Counted from the first letter of the stretch, positions 27,863 to 36,918 are shown. The stretch is DNA of 51,799 nucleotides from an uncultured Phocaeicola sp. (GCA_944321335.1 CALUKX010000011.1:1-51799); one strand, 5' to 3'. Numbers and translations are program-made. Notes: generated by a model not told the origin, from the sequence alone.

Positions 27863-28517
27863 ATCGGATATAGTCCAACAGTTCTTCTGTCCTGTCGGCT
27901 ATATATTGCGGATGATAGGATTCGAGTTCGGTTCGTGGACGGAAGCCCCAGCTTACACCGACTGTCGTGACTCCCGCATTGATTCCTGTCTGCATATCTA
28001 CACATGAATCGCCGATATATATCGTTTCTTCTTTACCGGCTCCGGCTTTTTCCATAATCTCGAAAATGACACTCGGATCGGGTTTGACAGGCACTCCTTC
28101 ACGTTGCCCGAATATTTCTATAAAATCAATGTCGGGAAAATATTGTTTGATAAGCTTGTAGGTCGCTTCCTGATATTTGTTGGATGCTACTGCCAGCTTA
28201 ATCCCGTTTTGCTGAAGCTTTTCCAACACTTCTGTAATGCCCGGATACGGACGGCTCAAATCGGCATTATGTATATTATAATAAGGTACGAAGAGTGAAC
28301 GGATTTTCAGGACGTTCCCTTCATTGCGTTCCGGCTTCGGCAATGCTCTCTCGAATAGTTTGTTGATTCCGTTGCCTACAAAGAAACGGTAGGCATCGGT
28401 TTCGTGGGTCGGATATCCGCAAGCCGATAATGCATAATTGGTCGATGCGGCCAGGTCGGCTATTGTATCAAGTAATGTTCCGTCGAGGTCGAAAATAGCT
28501 AGTTTTTTCATATACAT
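27861..28517 (-). CDS. HAD-family hydrolase (phosphoglycolate phosphatase-like)
   Basis: A 218-residue haloacid dehalogenase-superfamily phosphatase. Motif I is D-L-D-G-T-L near residues 10-15, with the nucleophile Asp10 and acid/base Asp12. Motif II is V-A-S-N-K near 112-116. Motif III/IV contains K-P-D-P near 145 and Y-I-G-D-S-C-V-D near 167-174. The helical cap after motif I is of the C1 type found in Gph and PgmB proteins. Phosphoglycolate phosphatase is the usual annotation, but substrates in this family are often broader. Translation may start at Met3 (MKKLAIF). Confidence 0.88.
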   Translation of the reverse strand: MYMKKLAIFDLDGTLLDTIADLAASTNYALSACGYPTHETDAYRFFVGNGINKLFERALPKPERNEGNVLKIRSLFVPYYNIHNADLSRPYPGITEVLEKLQQNGIKLAVASNKYQEATYKLIKQYFPDIDFIEIFGQREGVPVKPDPSVIFEIMEKAGAGKEETIYIGDSCVDMQTGINAGVTTVGVSWGFRPRTELESYHPQYIADRTEELLDYIR

Positions 28518-28535
28518 ATTCTTGTTTCACTGTTG

Positions 28536-28543
28536 CAAAGATA
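28536..28543 (-). promoter_or_regulatory. -7 box of the HAD phosphatase gene
   Basis: On the minus strand this reads TATCTTTG, 19 bases before the annotated start. Confidence 0.62.
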
Positions 28544-28668
28544 CGATAAATCTGTCGAGTAGGGAACGGGTGGCTTTCCCTTGTGGTTTTCTCGATAGTT
28601 AAATCTCTTGAAAACGCCTTCAGATGCCTGTACAATGTTGTTTATATGTTATTAATTCCGATTAATGT

Positions 28669-29322
28669 ATGAAACAGATAAAGACAAGTATTTGGTTTAT
28701 GTTGGGCATGGTCGTTCTGCTTTTTGGATTTCAGAAGGTACGGGCCGATGATCTGGTCAGTTGGACGAAGTTGAATGTCGGGTATCGGATGACTCCCAAG
28801 CTGAAATTGGCTACCGGCGTGGAGTTTCGTCTGAAGAATCGGTTGAGAGATACCGACCGTTTCGGCCTGAATGTGGGTGGAGCATATCGGGTCTGGTCGT
28901 TTTTGCAGATGGATGCCGCTTATGAGTATCATGCGCAGGCCAAAGGAGAGCGTGGATGGAAGTCGCGCAACCGCTATTACTTCGGTGGCGAACTTGATTT
29001 CAAGTCGCGTTATTTCCGCCTACGGCTAAGGGAACGGTGGCAACAGACTTTTTCCGGAGGTTCGGTCGAAAGCCGTTTCCGTACCCGTGAGAAAGGTTCG
29101 TTTACGTTGGACGGAAAGTCACGTTTTTCTCCTTATCTTTCTATGGAACTATATCAGCCGGTAGGCGACAGACCCTTTTTCTGGACGGCACGGATGCGCT
29201 ACACTCCCGGAATAGAGATCAAGCTTACCTCTCATAGTATGCTTGACCTTTATTATTGCCATCAATATGAGCCGAAAGGATCGAGAAATGTTTTAGGCTT
29301 CGAATTAAACCTGAGTTTCTGA
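28669..29322 (+). CDS. DUF2490 family exported protein
   Basis: A 217-residue protein with an N-terminal signal sequence ending near residue 26 (V-R-A-D). A run of alternating-polarity strands follows, rich in aromatic and basic residues, for example F-R-L-R-L-R-E-R-W-Q-Q near 120. The C terminus (G-F-E-L-N-L-S-F) ends in Phe, as in outer-membrane beta barrels. These features fit DUF2490, a family of predicted outer-membrane barrels of unknown function. No promoter match to TAnnTTTG is obvious upstream. The nitroreductase gene begins 43 bases downstream. Confidence 0.8.
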   Translation: MKQIKTSIWFMLGMVVLLFGFQKVRADDLVSWTKLNVGYRMTPKLKLATGVEFRLKNRLRDTDRFGLNVGGAYRVWSFLQMDAAYEYHAQAKGERGWKSRNRYYFGGELDFKSRYFRLRLRERWQQTFSGGSVESRFRTREKGSFTLDGKSRFSPYLSMELYQPVGDRPFFWTARMRYTPGIEIKLTSHSMLDLYYCHQYEPKGSRNVLGFELNLSF

Positions 29323-29365
29323 GAGTTTTATTAAATTTGTAGGAAACTTTTAAAATGTATTGGAT

Positions 29366-29872
29366 ATGAAATTTCTGGATTTGGTAAAAGCCCGCTATTC
29401 GGTGAGGGATTATATGGATAAGGCTATCGAGCCTGAAAAGATGGATTATATCATGGAATGTGTTCGCCTGGCTCCGTCGGCCGTGAATTTCCAGCCTTGG
29501 AAGTTTGCGATAGTGACCGACAAGAAGACGTTGGCGGCAGTCAAGACAGCTTATCAACGTGAGTGGATACAGAATGCACCTTGTGTGATTGTAGCTTGTT
29601 CCAACCATGACGAATCCTGGCACCGCAAGTCGGACGGCAAGGATCATACCGACATTGATATAGCTATTGCTGTCGAACATCTTTGTCTGGCGGCAACTGA
29701 GCAAGGATTGGGTACCTGTTGGGTATGCAACTTCGATGTCCCTGTGATACGTAAAGTCTTGAATCTTCCTGATAACCTGGAACCTGCCGTACTGATACCT
29801 ATCGGTTACACTAATAAAGCAGAAGTAGCGGAAAAGAAACGAAAGGCAACGGAAGAGATAATGTTATTGTAA
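29366..29872 (+). CDS. nitroreductase family protein
   Basis: A 168-residue flavin-dependent oxidoreductase of the nitroreductase superfamily. The N-terminal R-Y-S-V-R-D-Y near residue 10 binds FMN phosphate. A-P-S-A-V-N-F-Q-P-W near 36 and G-L-G-T-C-W-V near 118 are family motifs. I use the ATG at 29366; an in-frame TTG six bases upstream is less likely. The natural substrate is unknown. Confidence 0.9.
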   Translation: MKFLDLVKARYSVRDYMDKAIEPEKMDYIMECVRLAPSAVNFQPWKFAIVTDKKTLAAVKTAYQREWIQNAPCVIVACSNHDESWHRKSDGKDHTDIDIAIAVEHLCLAATEQGLGTCWVCNFDVPVIRKVLNLPDNLEPAVLIPIGYTNKAEVAEKKRKATEEIMLL

Positions 29873-29931
29873 ATTTTACATTATTTAATAGGAATCTTTA
29901 ACGAAATGTTATTGGATTCTGTAATTTTAGG

Positions 29932-29974
29932 GCACTCCATGAGAAATAGTATCTTATGGAGTGCTTAATTTTTT
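29932..29974 (+). terminator. hairpin between the nitroreductase gene and oadG
   Basis: GCACTCCAT (29932-29940) pairs with ATGGAGTGC (29956-29964), followed by TTAATTTTTT. It looks like a terminator for the nitroreductase gene. The oadG ATG is only about 20 bases beyond, so it could instead sit in the oad leader. Confidence 0.72.
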
Positions 29975-29985
29975 AAATAATATTT

Positions 29986-30240
29986 ATGGAAAATATCGAA
30001 ACAGGATTGATGTTGATGGTGGTCGGTATGCTCACTGTCTTCTTGATTCTTCTGATAGTCATCTGGTTGAGTCAGTTGTTGATTTCGGTTGTGAATAAGG
30101 TCGCCCCTGAAGACGAACCGAAAAAGAAACAGCCCGCTGTTGAAGCTTCTTCCGATGCTGCGGCAAGGGAAGCTATCCAGAAAGCTGTGTCTATGCTGAC
30201 TGCAAATAAAGGTCAGGTGGTGAAGATCGAGAAATTATGA
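29986..30240 (+). CDS. oadG: oxaloacetate decarboxylase Na+ pump gamma subunit
   Basis: An 84-residue small subunit with one N-terminal transmembrane helix (about 6-37) and a charged, Ala/Lys/Glu-rich cytoplasmic tail. This is the layout of OadG, which holds the alpha and beta subunits together in the membrane decarboxylase complex. The family is short and weakly conserved, so the call depends strongly on the following oadA and oadB genes. oadA starts 34 bases downstream. Confidence 0.85.
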   Translation: MENIETGLMLMVVGMLTVFLILLIVIWLSQLLISVVNKVAPEDEPKKKQPAVEASSDAAAREAIQKAVSMLTANKGQVVKIEKL

Positions 30241-30274
30241 TAATCCTAAAGAAGAAAAACACAATCAGTACAAA

Positions 30275-32128
30275 ATGGAAAAAGAAGTGAAGTTTAGTCT
30301 GGTCTTCCGCGATATGTGGCAGAGTGCCGGTAAGTATGTTCCTCGCGTAGACCAGTTGGTAAAGGTTGCTCCAGCCATTATCGAAATGGGGTGTTTTGCT
30401 CGTGTAGAGACTAATGGCGGAGGATTCGAACAAGTTAACCTGTTGTTTGGTGAAAATCCGAATAATGCTGTCCGTCAATGGACAAAACCGTTTCATGAAG
30501 TAGGTATTCAGACACACATGTTGGACCGTGCATTGAACGGATTGCGTATGAGTCCGGTTCCGGCAGATGTCCGCAAGTTATTTTATAAGGTAAAACATGC
30601 TCAGGGTACAGATATCACCCGTACATTCTGCGGATTGAACGATGTCCGCAACATTATACCTTCTATCGGCTATGCTCATGATGCCGGAATGATTTCTCAG
30701 TGTTGTCTTTGTATTACATATTCTCCGATCCACACAGTCGAATATTACCTGAATATGGCCAAACAGCTGATCGATGCAGGTTGCGATGAAATCTGTATCA
30801 AGGATATGGCCGGTATCGGTCGTCCGGTATTCTTGGGTAAGATTGTTGCCGGAATCAAGAAAATCAAGGATATTCCTATCCAATACCATTCTCATGCAGC
30901 TCCGGGCTTCAACATGGCTTCCATTCTCGAAGTCTGCAAGGCCGGTTGTGATTATGTCGATGTAGGTATGGATCCGTTGTCTTGGGGTACAGGACATGCC
31001 GATGTCATTGCCGTACAGGCTATGTTGAAAGATGCGGGATTCAAGGTTGCCGAAATCAACATGACAGCTTACATGAAGGTCCGTTCAATGATTCAGGAAT
31101 TTATGGACGATTTCTTGGGCTTGTATATCAGTCTGCGTAACCGTATGATGAACTCGTTGCTGGTAGGTCCGGGTCTGCCTGGCGGTATGATGGGAAGCTT
31201 GATGGCCGACCTTGAAACCAACTTGGAATCAATCAACAAGTATAAGGCTAAACATAACCAACCGTTGATGAGTCAGGACGAACTGTTGATCAAACTGTTC
31301 GATGAAGTTTCTTATGTATGGCCTCGTGTAGGTTATCCTTGTCTGGTAACTCCGTTCAGCCAGTATGTAAAGAACCTGGCTTTGATGAACGTCATCCAGA
31401 TGGAAAAAGGCAAGGAACGTTGGAGTATGATTGCCGATGATATCTGGGATATGATCTTGGGTAAGGCCGGTAAGCTGGCAGGTCCGTTGGCTCCGGAAAT
31501 CATCGAAAAGGCAAAAGCTGAAGGACGTACCTTCTTTAATGACAATCCGCAGGACAACTATCCGGACCAGCTCGACAAGTATCGTCAGATGATGCAGGAA
31601 AAGGGTTGGGAATTCGGACAAGACGACGAGGAACTCTTCGAATATGCTATGCATCCGGCACAGTATGAAGCTTACCGGAGCGGTAAAGCGAAAGCCGACT
31701 TCCTTGCAGATGTAGAAAAGCGTCGCGCCGAAAAGAATGCCGGTGGCATGAATACTAAAGAACCACAGGTATTGACTGTCGATGTAAACGGTCAGCCATA
31801 TCGTGTAACCGTAGCTTTCGGTGAAGTGGATCCGGCCAAACTGGGTGGTACACAAGCTGCAGCTCCTACAGCACAGGCTGCCGCTCCTGCAGGCGAAGGC
31901 AAGGATATACTTTCTCCGCTGGAAGGAAAATTCTTCCTGGTCAAGAACGCTCAGGAAACTCCGGTGAAGGTAGGCGATAAAGTCAACAAAGGCGATGTAA
32001 TCTGTTACGTCGAGGCCATGAAGACTTACAATGCCATCCGTGCCGAATTCAGCGGAACAGTTACCGCTATCTGTGTAAACTCCGGCGATGCCGTATCTGA
32101 AGATGATGTATTAATGAAAATTGCATAA
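30275..32128 (+). CDS. oadA: oxaloacetate decarboxylase alpha subunit (biotin carboxyltransferase)
   Basis: The carboxyltransferase subunit moves CO2 from oxaloacetate (or a related acid) to biotin. The N-terminal half is a TIM-barrel carboxyltransferase with C-I-K-D-M-A-G near residue 175 and H-S-H-A-A-P-G-F near 208. A conserved carboxylase domain follows. An Ala/Pro-rich hinge (about 528-545) leads to a biotinyl domain with the acceptor lysine Lys583 in E-A-M-K-T. The 617-residue length fits OadA; there is no biotin carboxylase domain. The stop overlaps the start of oadB by one base. Methylmalonyl-CoA decarboxylase is less likely given the barrel type. Confidence 0.93.
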   Translation: MEKEVKFSLVFRDMWQSAGKYVPRVDQLVKVAPAIIEMGCFARVETNGGGFEQVNLLFGENPNNAVRQWTKPFHEVGIQTHMLDRALNGLRMSPVPADVRKLFYKVKHAQGTDITRTFCGLNDVRNIIPSIGYAHDAGMISQCCLCITYSPIHTVEYYLNMAKQLIDAGCDEICIKDMAGIGRPVFLGKIVAGIKKIKDIPIQYHSHAAPGFNMASILEVCKAGCDYVDVGMDPLSWGTGHADVIAVQAMLKDAGFKVAEINMTAYMKVRSMIQEFMDDFLGLYISLRNRMMNSLLVGPGLPGGMMGSLMADLETNLESINKYKAKHNQPLMSQDELLIKLFDEVSYVWPRVGYPCLVTPFSQYVKNLALMNVIQMEKGKERWSMIADDIWDMILGKAGKLAGPLAPEIIEKAKAEGRTFFNDNPQDNYPDQLDKYRQMMQEKGWEFGQDDEELFEYAMHPAQYEAYRSGKAKADFLADVEKRRAEKNAGGMNTKEPQVLTVDVNGQPYRVTVAFGEVDPAKLGGTQAAAPTAQAAAPAGEGKDILSPLEGKFFLVKNAQETPVKVGDKVNKGDVICYVEAMKTYNAIRAEFSGTVTAICVNSGDAVSEDDVLMKIA

Positions 32129-33363
32129 TGGAAGATATATTTTACAAACTATATTCAATGACCGCGTTCAGCAATATCATTGATGATCCGCGGTTCCTCA
32201 TCATGTATGCCATCGCTTTCATCCTGCTTTATTTGGGTATCAAGAAGCAGTATGAGCCGTTGCTGCTCGTTCCTATCGCTTTCGGTGTGTTGCTTGCCAA
32301 CTTCCCGGGAGGTGATATGGGAGTGGTTCAGGCCGATGAGAACGGTATGGTCATGGTGAACGGTGTGATGAAGAACATCTGGGAGATGCCGTTGCATGAA
32401 ATTGCACACGACCTCGGACTGATGAACTTCATCTATTATATGTTGATCAAGACCGGTTTCCTGCCGCCTGTAATCTTTATGGGTGTAGGTGCCTTGACCG
32501 ACTTCGGTCCGATGTTGCGAAACCTGCGTCTGTCAATATTCGGTGCAGCTGCCCAGTTGGGTATCTTTGCCGTACTGTTGGTTTCTATCCTGATGGGTTT
32601 CACTCCGAAAGAAGCAGGTTCACTGGGTATTATCGGTGGTGCTGATGGTCCGACAGCAATCTTTACAACCATCAAACTGGCTCCTCATCTGCTGGGGCCG
32701 ATTGCCATTGCCGCATATTCCTATATGGCATTGGTTCCGGTTATCATCCCGCTGGTAGTGAAGCTTTGGTGTTCGAAGAAGGAACTTTCCATCAACATGA
32801 AGGAACAGGAGAAGAAATATCCTTCGAAGACAGAAATCAAGAATTTGCGTGTCTTGAAGATTCTGTTCCCGATTGTGGTAACTACCATCGTAGCCTTGTT
32901 CGTTCCGAGTGCAGTACCTTTGATCGGTATGTTGATGTTCGGTAATCTGGTTAAGGAAATCGGTAGCAATACATCCCGTCTGTTCGATGCCGCATCAAAC
33001 AGCATTATGAATGCGGCTACCATCTTCTTGGGTATCTCTGTAGGAGCAACCATGACAACCGATGCATTCCTGAACTGGACTACTATCGGTATCGTTATCG
33101 GTGGTTTCCTTGCATTTGCTTTATCAATTACAGGTGGTATCTTCTTCGTAAAGATATTCAACCTCTTCACCAAGAAGAAAATCAATCCGCTGATCGGTGC
33201 AACCGGTCTGAGCGCTGTGCCAATGGCCAGCCGTGTTGCCAATGAAATCGCCTTGAAATACGATCCGAAGAACCACGTTCTTCAGTACTGTATGGCAAGT
33301 AACATTTCCGGTGTAATCGGTTCTGCCGTAGCTGCCGGTGTCTTGATTTCGTTCCTCGGATAA
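32128..33363 (+). CDS. oadB: oxaloacetate decarboxylase Na+ pump beta subunit
   Basis: The integral-membrane subunit that decarboxylates carboxybiotin and exports Na+. It is 411 residues with about nine to eleven hydrophobic segments. The family motif G-G-A-D-G-P-T near residue 172 contains the Asp implicated in Na+ and carboxybiotin handling. It overlaps oadA by one base (TAATG), pointing to translational coupling. Together the three genes should build a sodium gradient from oxaloacetate decarboxylation. A strong terminator follows. Confidence 0.95.
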   Translation: MEDIFYKLYSMTAFSNIIDDPRFLIMYAIAFILLYLGIKKQYEPLLLVPIAFGVLLANFPGGDMGVVQADENGMVMVNGVMKNIWEMPLHEIAHDLGLMNFIYYMLIKTGFLPPVIFMGVGALTDFGPMLRNLRLSIFGAAAQLGIFAVLLVSILMGFTPKEAGSLGIIGGADGPTAIFTTIKLAPHLLGPIAIAAYSYMALVPVIIPLVVKLWCSKKELSINMKEQEKKYPSKTEIKNLRVLKILFPIVVTTIVALFVPSAVPLIGMLMFGNLVKEIGSNTSRLFDAASNSIMNAATIFLGISVGATMTTDAFLNWTTIGIVIGGFLAFALSITGGIFFVKIFNLFTKKKINPLIGATGLSAVPMASRVANEIALKYDPKNHVLQYCMASNISGVIGSAVAAGVLISFLG

Positions 33364-33390
33364 TACGACAATCATTTATAATCTATAGTG

Positions 33391-33432
33391 AAAGCGGAGA
33401 GTCGGGTGTTCTACCTGATTCTCCGCTTTTAT
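33391..33432 (+). terminator. oad operon terminator
   Basis: A 17-bp stem (33391-33407 with 33413-33429, two G:U pairs) with a 5-base loop and a T-rich tail, 27 bases after oadB. Confidence 0.92.
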
Positions 33433-33482
33433 TTTATGTCCCACAGAAATGTTTTGTCGGATATGTATCGAGTAATTCCAAA

Positions 33483-33570
33483 GAATGATTACAGTATCGT
33501 CAAGGAATTACTGCAGTATCGTCAAGAGAGGATTGTAGTTTAGTCAAGGAAGGATTGCAATTCTCCTTAG
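33483..33570. repeat. four degenerate 22-bp tandem repeats
   Basis: Four contiguous units of exactly 22 bases (33483-33504, 33505-33526, 33527-33548, 33549-33570). Units 1 and 2 are nearly alike and share the end CAGTATCGTCAAG; unit 3 ends TAGTTTAGTCAAG; unit 4 starts GAAGGATTGCA and then diverges. There are no spacers. The 372-base gap between oadB and the convergent pgk otherwise holds only the two terminators. 33433-33482 and 33571-33671 show nothing I recognise. Confidence 0.72.
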
Positions 33571-33671
33571 AAGATATTGAGAAGAGGACTGGGGATTAGC
33601 CGATATTAAGTAATCACTTGTAAATCTCATCCTTGTTTTATTGTGAAAGGAATCCGTAAAAGGGTAGAAAC

Positions 33672-33705
33672 AAAAAACGCCCCGTCCGTTTGGGACGAGG
33701 CGTTT
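33672..33705 (-). terminator. pgk terminator
   Basis: Read on the minus strand, AAACGCCTCGTCC pairs with GGACGGGGCGTTT (one T:G pair) and is followed by six Ts. It lies 30 bases beyond the pgk stop. Confidence 0.88.
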
Positions 33706-33734
33706 CCTTATAGTATGTATTGATACGTTACTAA

Positions 33735-34991
33735 TTATTTGTCGCCACGGATAGCTGCGATACCCGGCAGAACCTTACCTTCAATAGCTTCCAACAAAGC
33801 ACCACCACCGGTAGAAATGTAAGAAACCTGGTCGGCCATACCGAACTTGTTGATACAAGCTACAGAGTCACCACCACCGATCAAAGAGAAAGCACCTTCT
33901 TTAGTTGCTTCAGCGATAGCTTCAGCGATTGCCTTAGAACCACCTGCGAAGTTGTCGAATTCGAATACACCTGCAGGACCGTTCCACAAGATTGTCTTGG
34001 CACCCTTGATAGCAGCCTTGAATTCTTCACGAGTCTTAGGACCTGCATCCAGACCCATCCAACCGTCAGGAATATTCTTGTCGTCGCAAACCTGAGTATT
34101 AGCGTCATTAGTGAACTTGTCTCCGGCGATGCAGTCGCAACCCAATACCAAGTTAACGCCTTTAGCCTTAGCCTTAGCGATGATATCCAAAGCCAACTGC
34201 AATTTATCATCTTCTACCAATGAGTTACCGATATGTCCACCCTGAGCTTTAGCGAATGTGAAAGCCATACCACCGCAAAGGATCAGGTTATCAACCTTAT
34301 CCATCAAGTTTTCGATGATACCGATCTTAGTAGAAACCTTAGAACCACCCATGATAGCAGTGAACGGACGTTTGATATCTTTCAATACGTTGTCTACAGC
34401 CTTAACTTCTTTTTCCATCAGGTAGCCCAACATCTTGTGGTCTGCATCGAAGTAGTCAGCGATAACAGCTGTAGAAGCGTGTTTACGGTGAGCAGTACCG
34501 AATGCATCCATAACGTAGCAGTCAGCGTAAGAAGCCAAAGTCTTAGCGAAATCTTTCTGGCGTCCCTTCATTTCCTTCTTAGCGTCTTCGTAAGCAGGAT
34601 CTTCTTTTTCGATACCTACAGGCTTACCTTCTTCTTCAGGATAGAAACGCAAGTTTTCGAGCAACAGAACTTCACCCGGTTTCAGAGCTGCAGCAGCGTC
34701 GGCAGCCTTAGCGCAATCCGGAGCGAATTTAACAGGAGTACCCAGAGCTGCAGATACAGCGTCTACAATCTGGCTCAAAGAATATTTAGCGTTAACTTTG
34801 CCTTTTGGTTTGCCCATGTGTGACATGATAATCAAAGCACCACCGTCTGCCAAGATTTTCTTCAAAGTAGGCAGGGCACCACGGATACGAGTGTCGTCAG
34901 TAATTTTACCTTCTTCGTTCAAAGGTACGTTGAAGTCAACGCGAACGATTGCCTTTTTGCCGGCAAAGTTGAATTTGTCAATTGTCATCAT
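33735..34991 (-). CDS. pgk: phosphoglycerate kinase
   Basis: Transfers phosphate from 1,3-bisphosphoglycerate to ADP in glycolysis. It is 418 residues. V-R-V-D-F-N-V-P-L near residue 17 is the N-terminal signature, S-H-M-G-K-P near 58 is a substrate site, and the C-terminal nucleotide site has L-I-G-G-G-D-S near 372. The start may be the second of two adjacent Met codons. It is a single gene with its own promoter (35045-35052) and terminator. Codon use is strongly biased, as expected for an abundant enzyme. Confidence 0.97.
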   Translation of the reverse strand: MMTIDKFNFAGKKAIVRVDFNVPLNEEGKITDDTRIRGALPTLKKILADGGALIIMSHMGKPKGKVNAKYSLSQIVDAVSAALGTPVKFAPDCAKAADAAAALKPGEVLLLENLRFYPEEEGKPVGIEKEDPAYEDAKKEMKGRQKDFAKTLASYADCYVMDAFGTAHRKHASTAVIADYFDADHKMLGYLMEKEVKAVDNVLKDIKRPFTAIMGGSKVSTKIGIIENLMDKVDNLILCGGMAFTFAKAQGGHIGNSLVEDDKLQLALDIIAKAKAKGVNLVLGCDCIAGDKFTNDANTQVCDDKNIPDGWMGLDAGPKTREEFKAAIKGAKTILWNGPAGVFEFDNFAGGSKAIAEAIAEATKEGAFSLIGGGDSVACINKFGMADQVSYISTGGGALLEAIEGKVLPGIAAIRGDK

Positions 34992-35044
34992 AATCTAAAT
35001 ATTTTTGTTTAAAGATAGTTTGTCTTCTAACTTTCTGTTGACCG

Positions 35045-35052
35045 CAAAGTTA
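35045..35052 (-). promoter_or_regulatory. pgk -7 box
   Basis: On the minus strand this reads TAACTTTG, 54 bases before the pgk start. Confidence 0.65.
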
Positions 35053-35170
35053 AGAAAAAAATATTAGGCTGGTATATCTGTTGCTATTATTTTCGGGGCT
35101 TTTGTTATTTTGTTTTAACAGATATTACAGGGAAGTCGCATTTTGTCATATTGACATTTCAATTCACTGA

Positions 35171-35210
35171 AAAAAGTAAGGACTTCAGCTGTCCGCAGTT
35201 GCTGAAGTCC
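35171..35210 (-). terminator. terminator of the FadL-type gene
   Basis: GGACTTCAGC (35180-35189) pairs perfectly with GCTGAAGTCC (35201-35210). On the minus strand a T-run follows a few bases after the stem. It lies 24 bases beyond the stop of the FadL-type gene. Confidence 0.78.
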
Positions 35211-35233
35211 TTTCTGATTTTGTTATTACGTAG

Positions 35234-36601
35234 TTAAAAATTGTAGTTCAAGCTAAGTCCGAATACCTTGTTTGTACGACTATAAACATCGATGCCCGGC
35301 ATGTCCTTTATGCCGTTATAAGCTGTAGTAGATTTGGTATAGTCGCTATAGGTTGTCCAGAAATAAGCTACGTCAATGCTCCATGAATCATTCAGTCCCA
35401 CACGTGCTCCAAAACCGAGGGAATAGGAGTCGCAATAGAAGCTGGTGTCAGTCTGGAAATCGTCACTGAGGCCGTAGTTGGTCTTCTGAAAACCGCCTGA
35501 TAAGGTAATTTTTTTACGGACGTCCCATTCGATACCTGCCAGATATTCGTGTGTGCCGTGCTTCAATGTATGTTGCTTGCCTGTGGTCGATCCGTCAGGA
35601 AGCGTAACAGGTGCCATTCGTGCATTCTTGTCGTCGAAGAAATGGTATTCAGCAGATACACGGAGAGTCGGGAGAATTGAGTAGCTGACAGCTGCCGAGA
35701 AGAGCGCCGGAATATCGCTTGGCGTGTTGACTCCATCCTTATAGTTGGCCAGATAAGCATCACTTACATTTTGGAGTTCCATCTTTTTGGTCTTGTTCTC
35801 GATATTGAGGTTGGTCTTGAATTCGTATTTCAGACCAATGTTGAATTTACCCAGTTTGAAGTCGGCACCGATTACCGGAGTGAGTCCCCATCCGGTCTGT
35901 TTGCAGTCAAGCTCGATTCCGGCCAGACGTGGGTCGCGTTGCAAAGCTTGTGCATACGGCTCCTTGAGGTCGGCAAACAGATATCCTTCGTATCCTCCTG
36001 AGAAATAGTTCATGCGTCCACCTGCGAACACTGAAACCCAATCAGCAATCTTATAACTCAATCCCAATTGAACGCCGTAGATATATTGCTTGCCATCCAT
36101 TGCGGTGTTGATATCGTACATGCTTGGGGTGAGCTGGCCTTGAGATGCTTGAGTGATGAGGCCGGTTGCCAATGCGCTGAACATCGGAAGACCTTCGTCG
36201 AAAGAAGCCTTGCCTCCACCACCGGTAATGGCGAAGCTTGCAGAAATGGCCCAATCGCCTTGTTTGTATACTCCTTGGAAAGAAGGGATTAACGGAGCCG
36301 ATGCCGTTCCTTCATAATTTCGGGTCGTGTTATTGCCATCTAGAGTCCAAAGAGGAGTGGTCGCTTCAATTTCACGTGTCTGGAAAGCACTTTGTCCGGT
36401 CAGTGAAAGATGGAATCCGTCTTTCGGAAGAAAGGCAAGACCTGCCGGATTGCTGTAAACGCCGTCAACATCAATCGATGCACCGCGGGCAACCATGCGG
36501 AGAAATGCTGCATTTTGGTTGGTGTTTGTTAGATAATCTCCTGCAAAAGTTGGATTTGAAACAATCAGTGTCGCTGCACCGATGAGTAGTAATTTTTTCA
36601 T
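35234..36601 (-). CDS. OmpP1/FadL/TodX family outer membrane protein
   Basis: A 455-residue outer-membrane beta barrel related to FadL, which takes up fatty acids and other hydrophobic compounds. A signal peptide ends near residue 20 (N-P-T-F-A-G). The mature N terminus contains S-I-D-V-D-G-V-Y-S-N-P-A-G-L-A near residue 38, the family's conserved segment. The C terminus (V-F-G-L-S-L-N-Y-N-F) ends in Phe, as barrels inserted by Bam do. The transported substrate is unknown. It is a single gene with a TACCTTTG promoter. Confidence 0.92.
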   Translation of the reverse strand: MKKLLLIGAATLIVSNPTFAGDYLTNTNQNAAFLRMVARGASIDVDGVYSNPAGLAFLPKDGFHLSLTGQSAFQTREIEATTPLWTLDGNNTTRNYEGTASAPLIPSFQGVYKQGDWAISASFAITGGGGKASFDEGLPMFSALATGLITQASQGQLTPSMYDINTAMDGKQYIYGVQLGLSYKIADWVSVFAGGRMNYFSGGYEGYLFADLKEPYAQALQRDPRLAGIELDCKQTGWGLTPVIGADFKLGKFNIGLKYEFKTNLNIENKTKKMELQNVSDAYLANYKDGVNTPSDIPALFSAAVSYSILPTLRVSAEYHFFDDKNARMAPVTLPDGSTTGKQHTLKHGTHEYLAGIEWDVRKKITLSGGFQKTNYGLSDDFQTDTSFYCDSYSLGFGARVGLNDSWSIDVAYFWTTYSDYTKSTTAYNGIKDMPGIDVYSRTNKVFGLSLNYNF

Positions 36602-36631
36602 TTATTGTTCTATTTTGATGATTTAATGGCG

Positions 36632-36639
36632 CAAAGGTA
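36632..36639 (-). promoter_or_regulatory. -7 box of the FadL-type gene
   Basis: On the minus strand this reads TACCTTTG, 31 bases before the start codon. Confidence 0.72.
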
Positions 36640-36654
36640 AGGTTTTATTGCGCG

Positions 36655-36717
36655 TGAAACAACATAATGTGCAATTATTTTACGAGTTTGTATAAAATGA
36701 AATTGTTTCATGTGAAA
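36655..36717. promoter_or_regulatory. dyad elements between the FadL-type and MATE genes
   Basis: TGAAACAA (36655-36662) and TTGTTTCA (36703-36710) form an inverted repeat, and TTTCATGTGAAA (36706-36717) is itself a dyad. They lie upstream of the FadL-type promoter and could be operator sites. The rest of the 318-base gap shows only the two promoters. Confidence 0.3.
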
Positions 36718-36872
36718 TTAAATGAGCTAGAATGAGAAGATGAGTTGTATACAAAGAAATGGATGATGAGAATTTTCAGGGTGTATAAAAATGAAAAAAC
36801 AAAGGTGACTGAACAAAAAGGCTTCATAAATGGTCTAATAGGTAGAAATTAGGAGATGACACAGAAAAGCAG

Positions 36873-36880
36873 TACCTTTG
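36873..36880 (+). promoter_or_regulatory. MATE gene -7 box
   Basis: TACCTTTG lies 39 bases before the ATG at 36919 and downstream of an earlier in-frame ATG (36856), so it decides between the two starts. Confidence 0.7.
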
Positions 36881-36918
36881 TACCGAATCTACAACCAATC
36901 AAAAATCAGTTTCTTAGT

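Noticed and set aside
33483-33570. CRISPR array
   Set aside because: The 22-base units are directly contiguous with no spacers, only four in number and degenerate; no cas genes are nearby.
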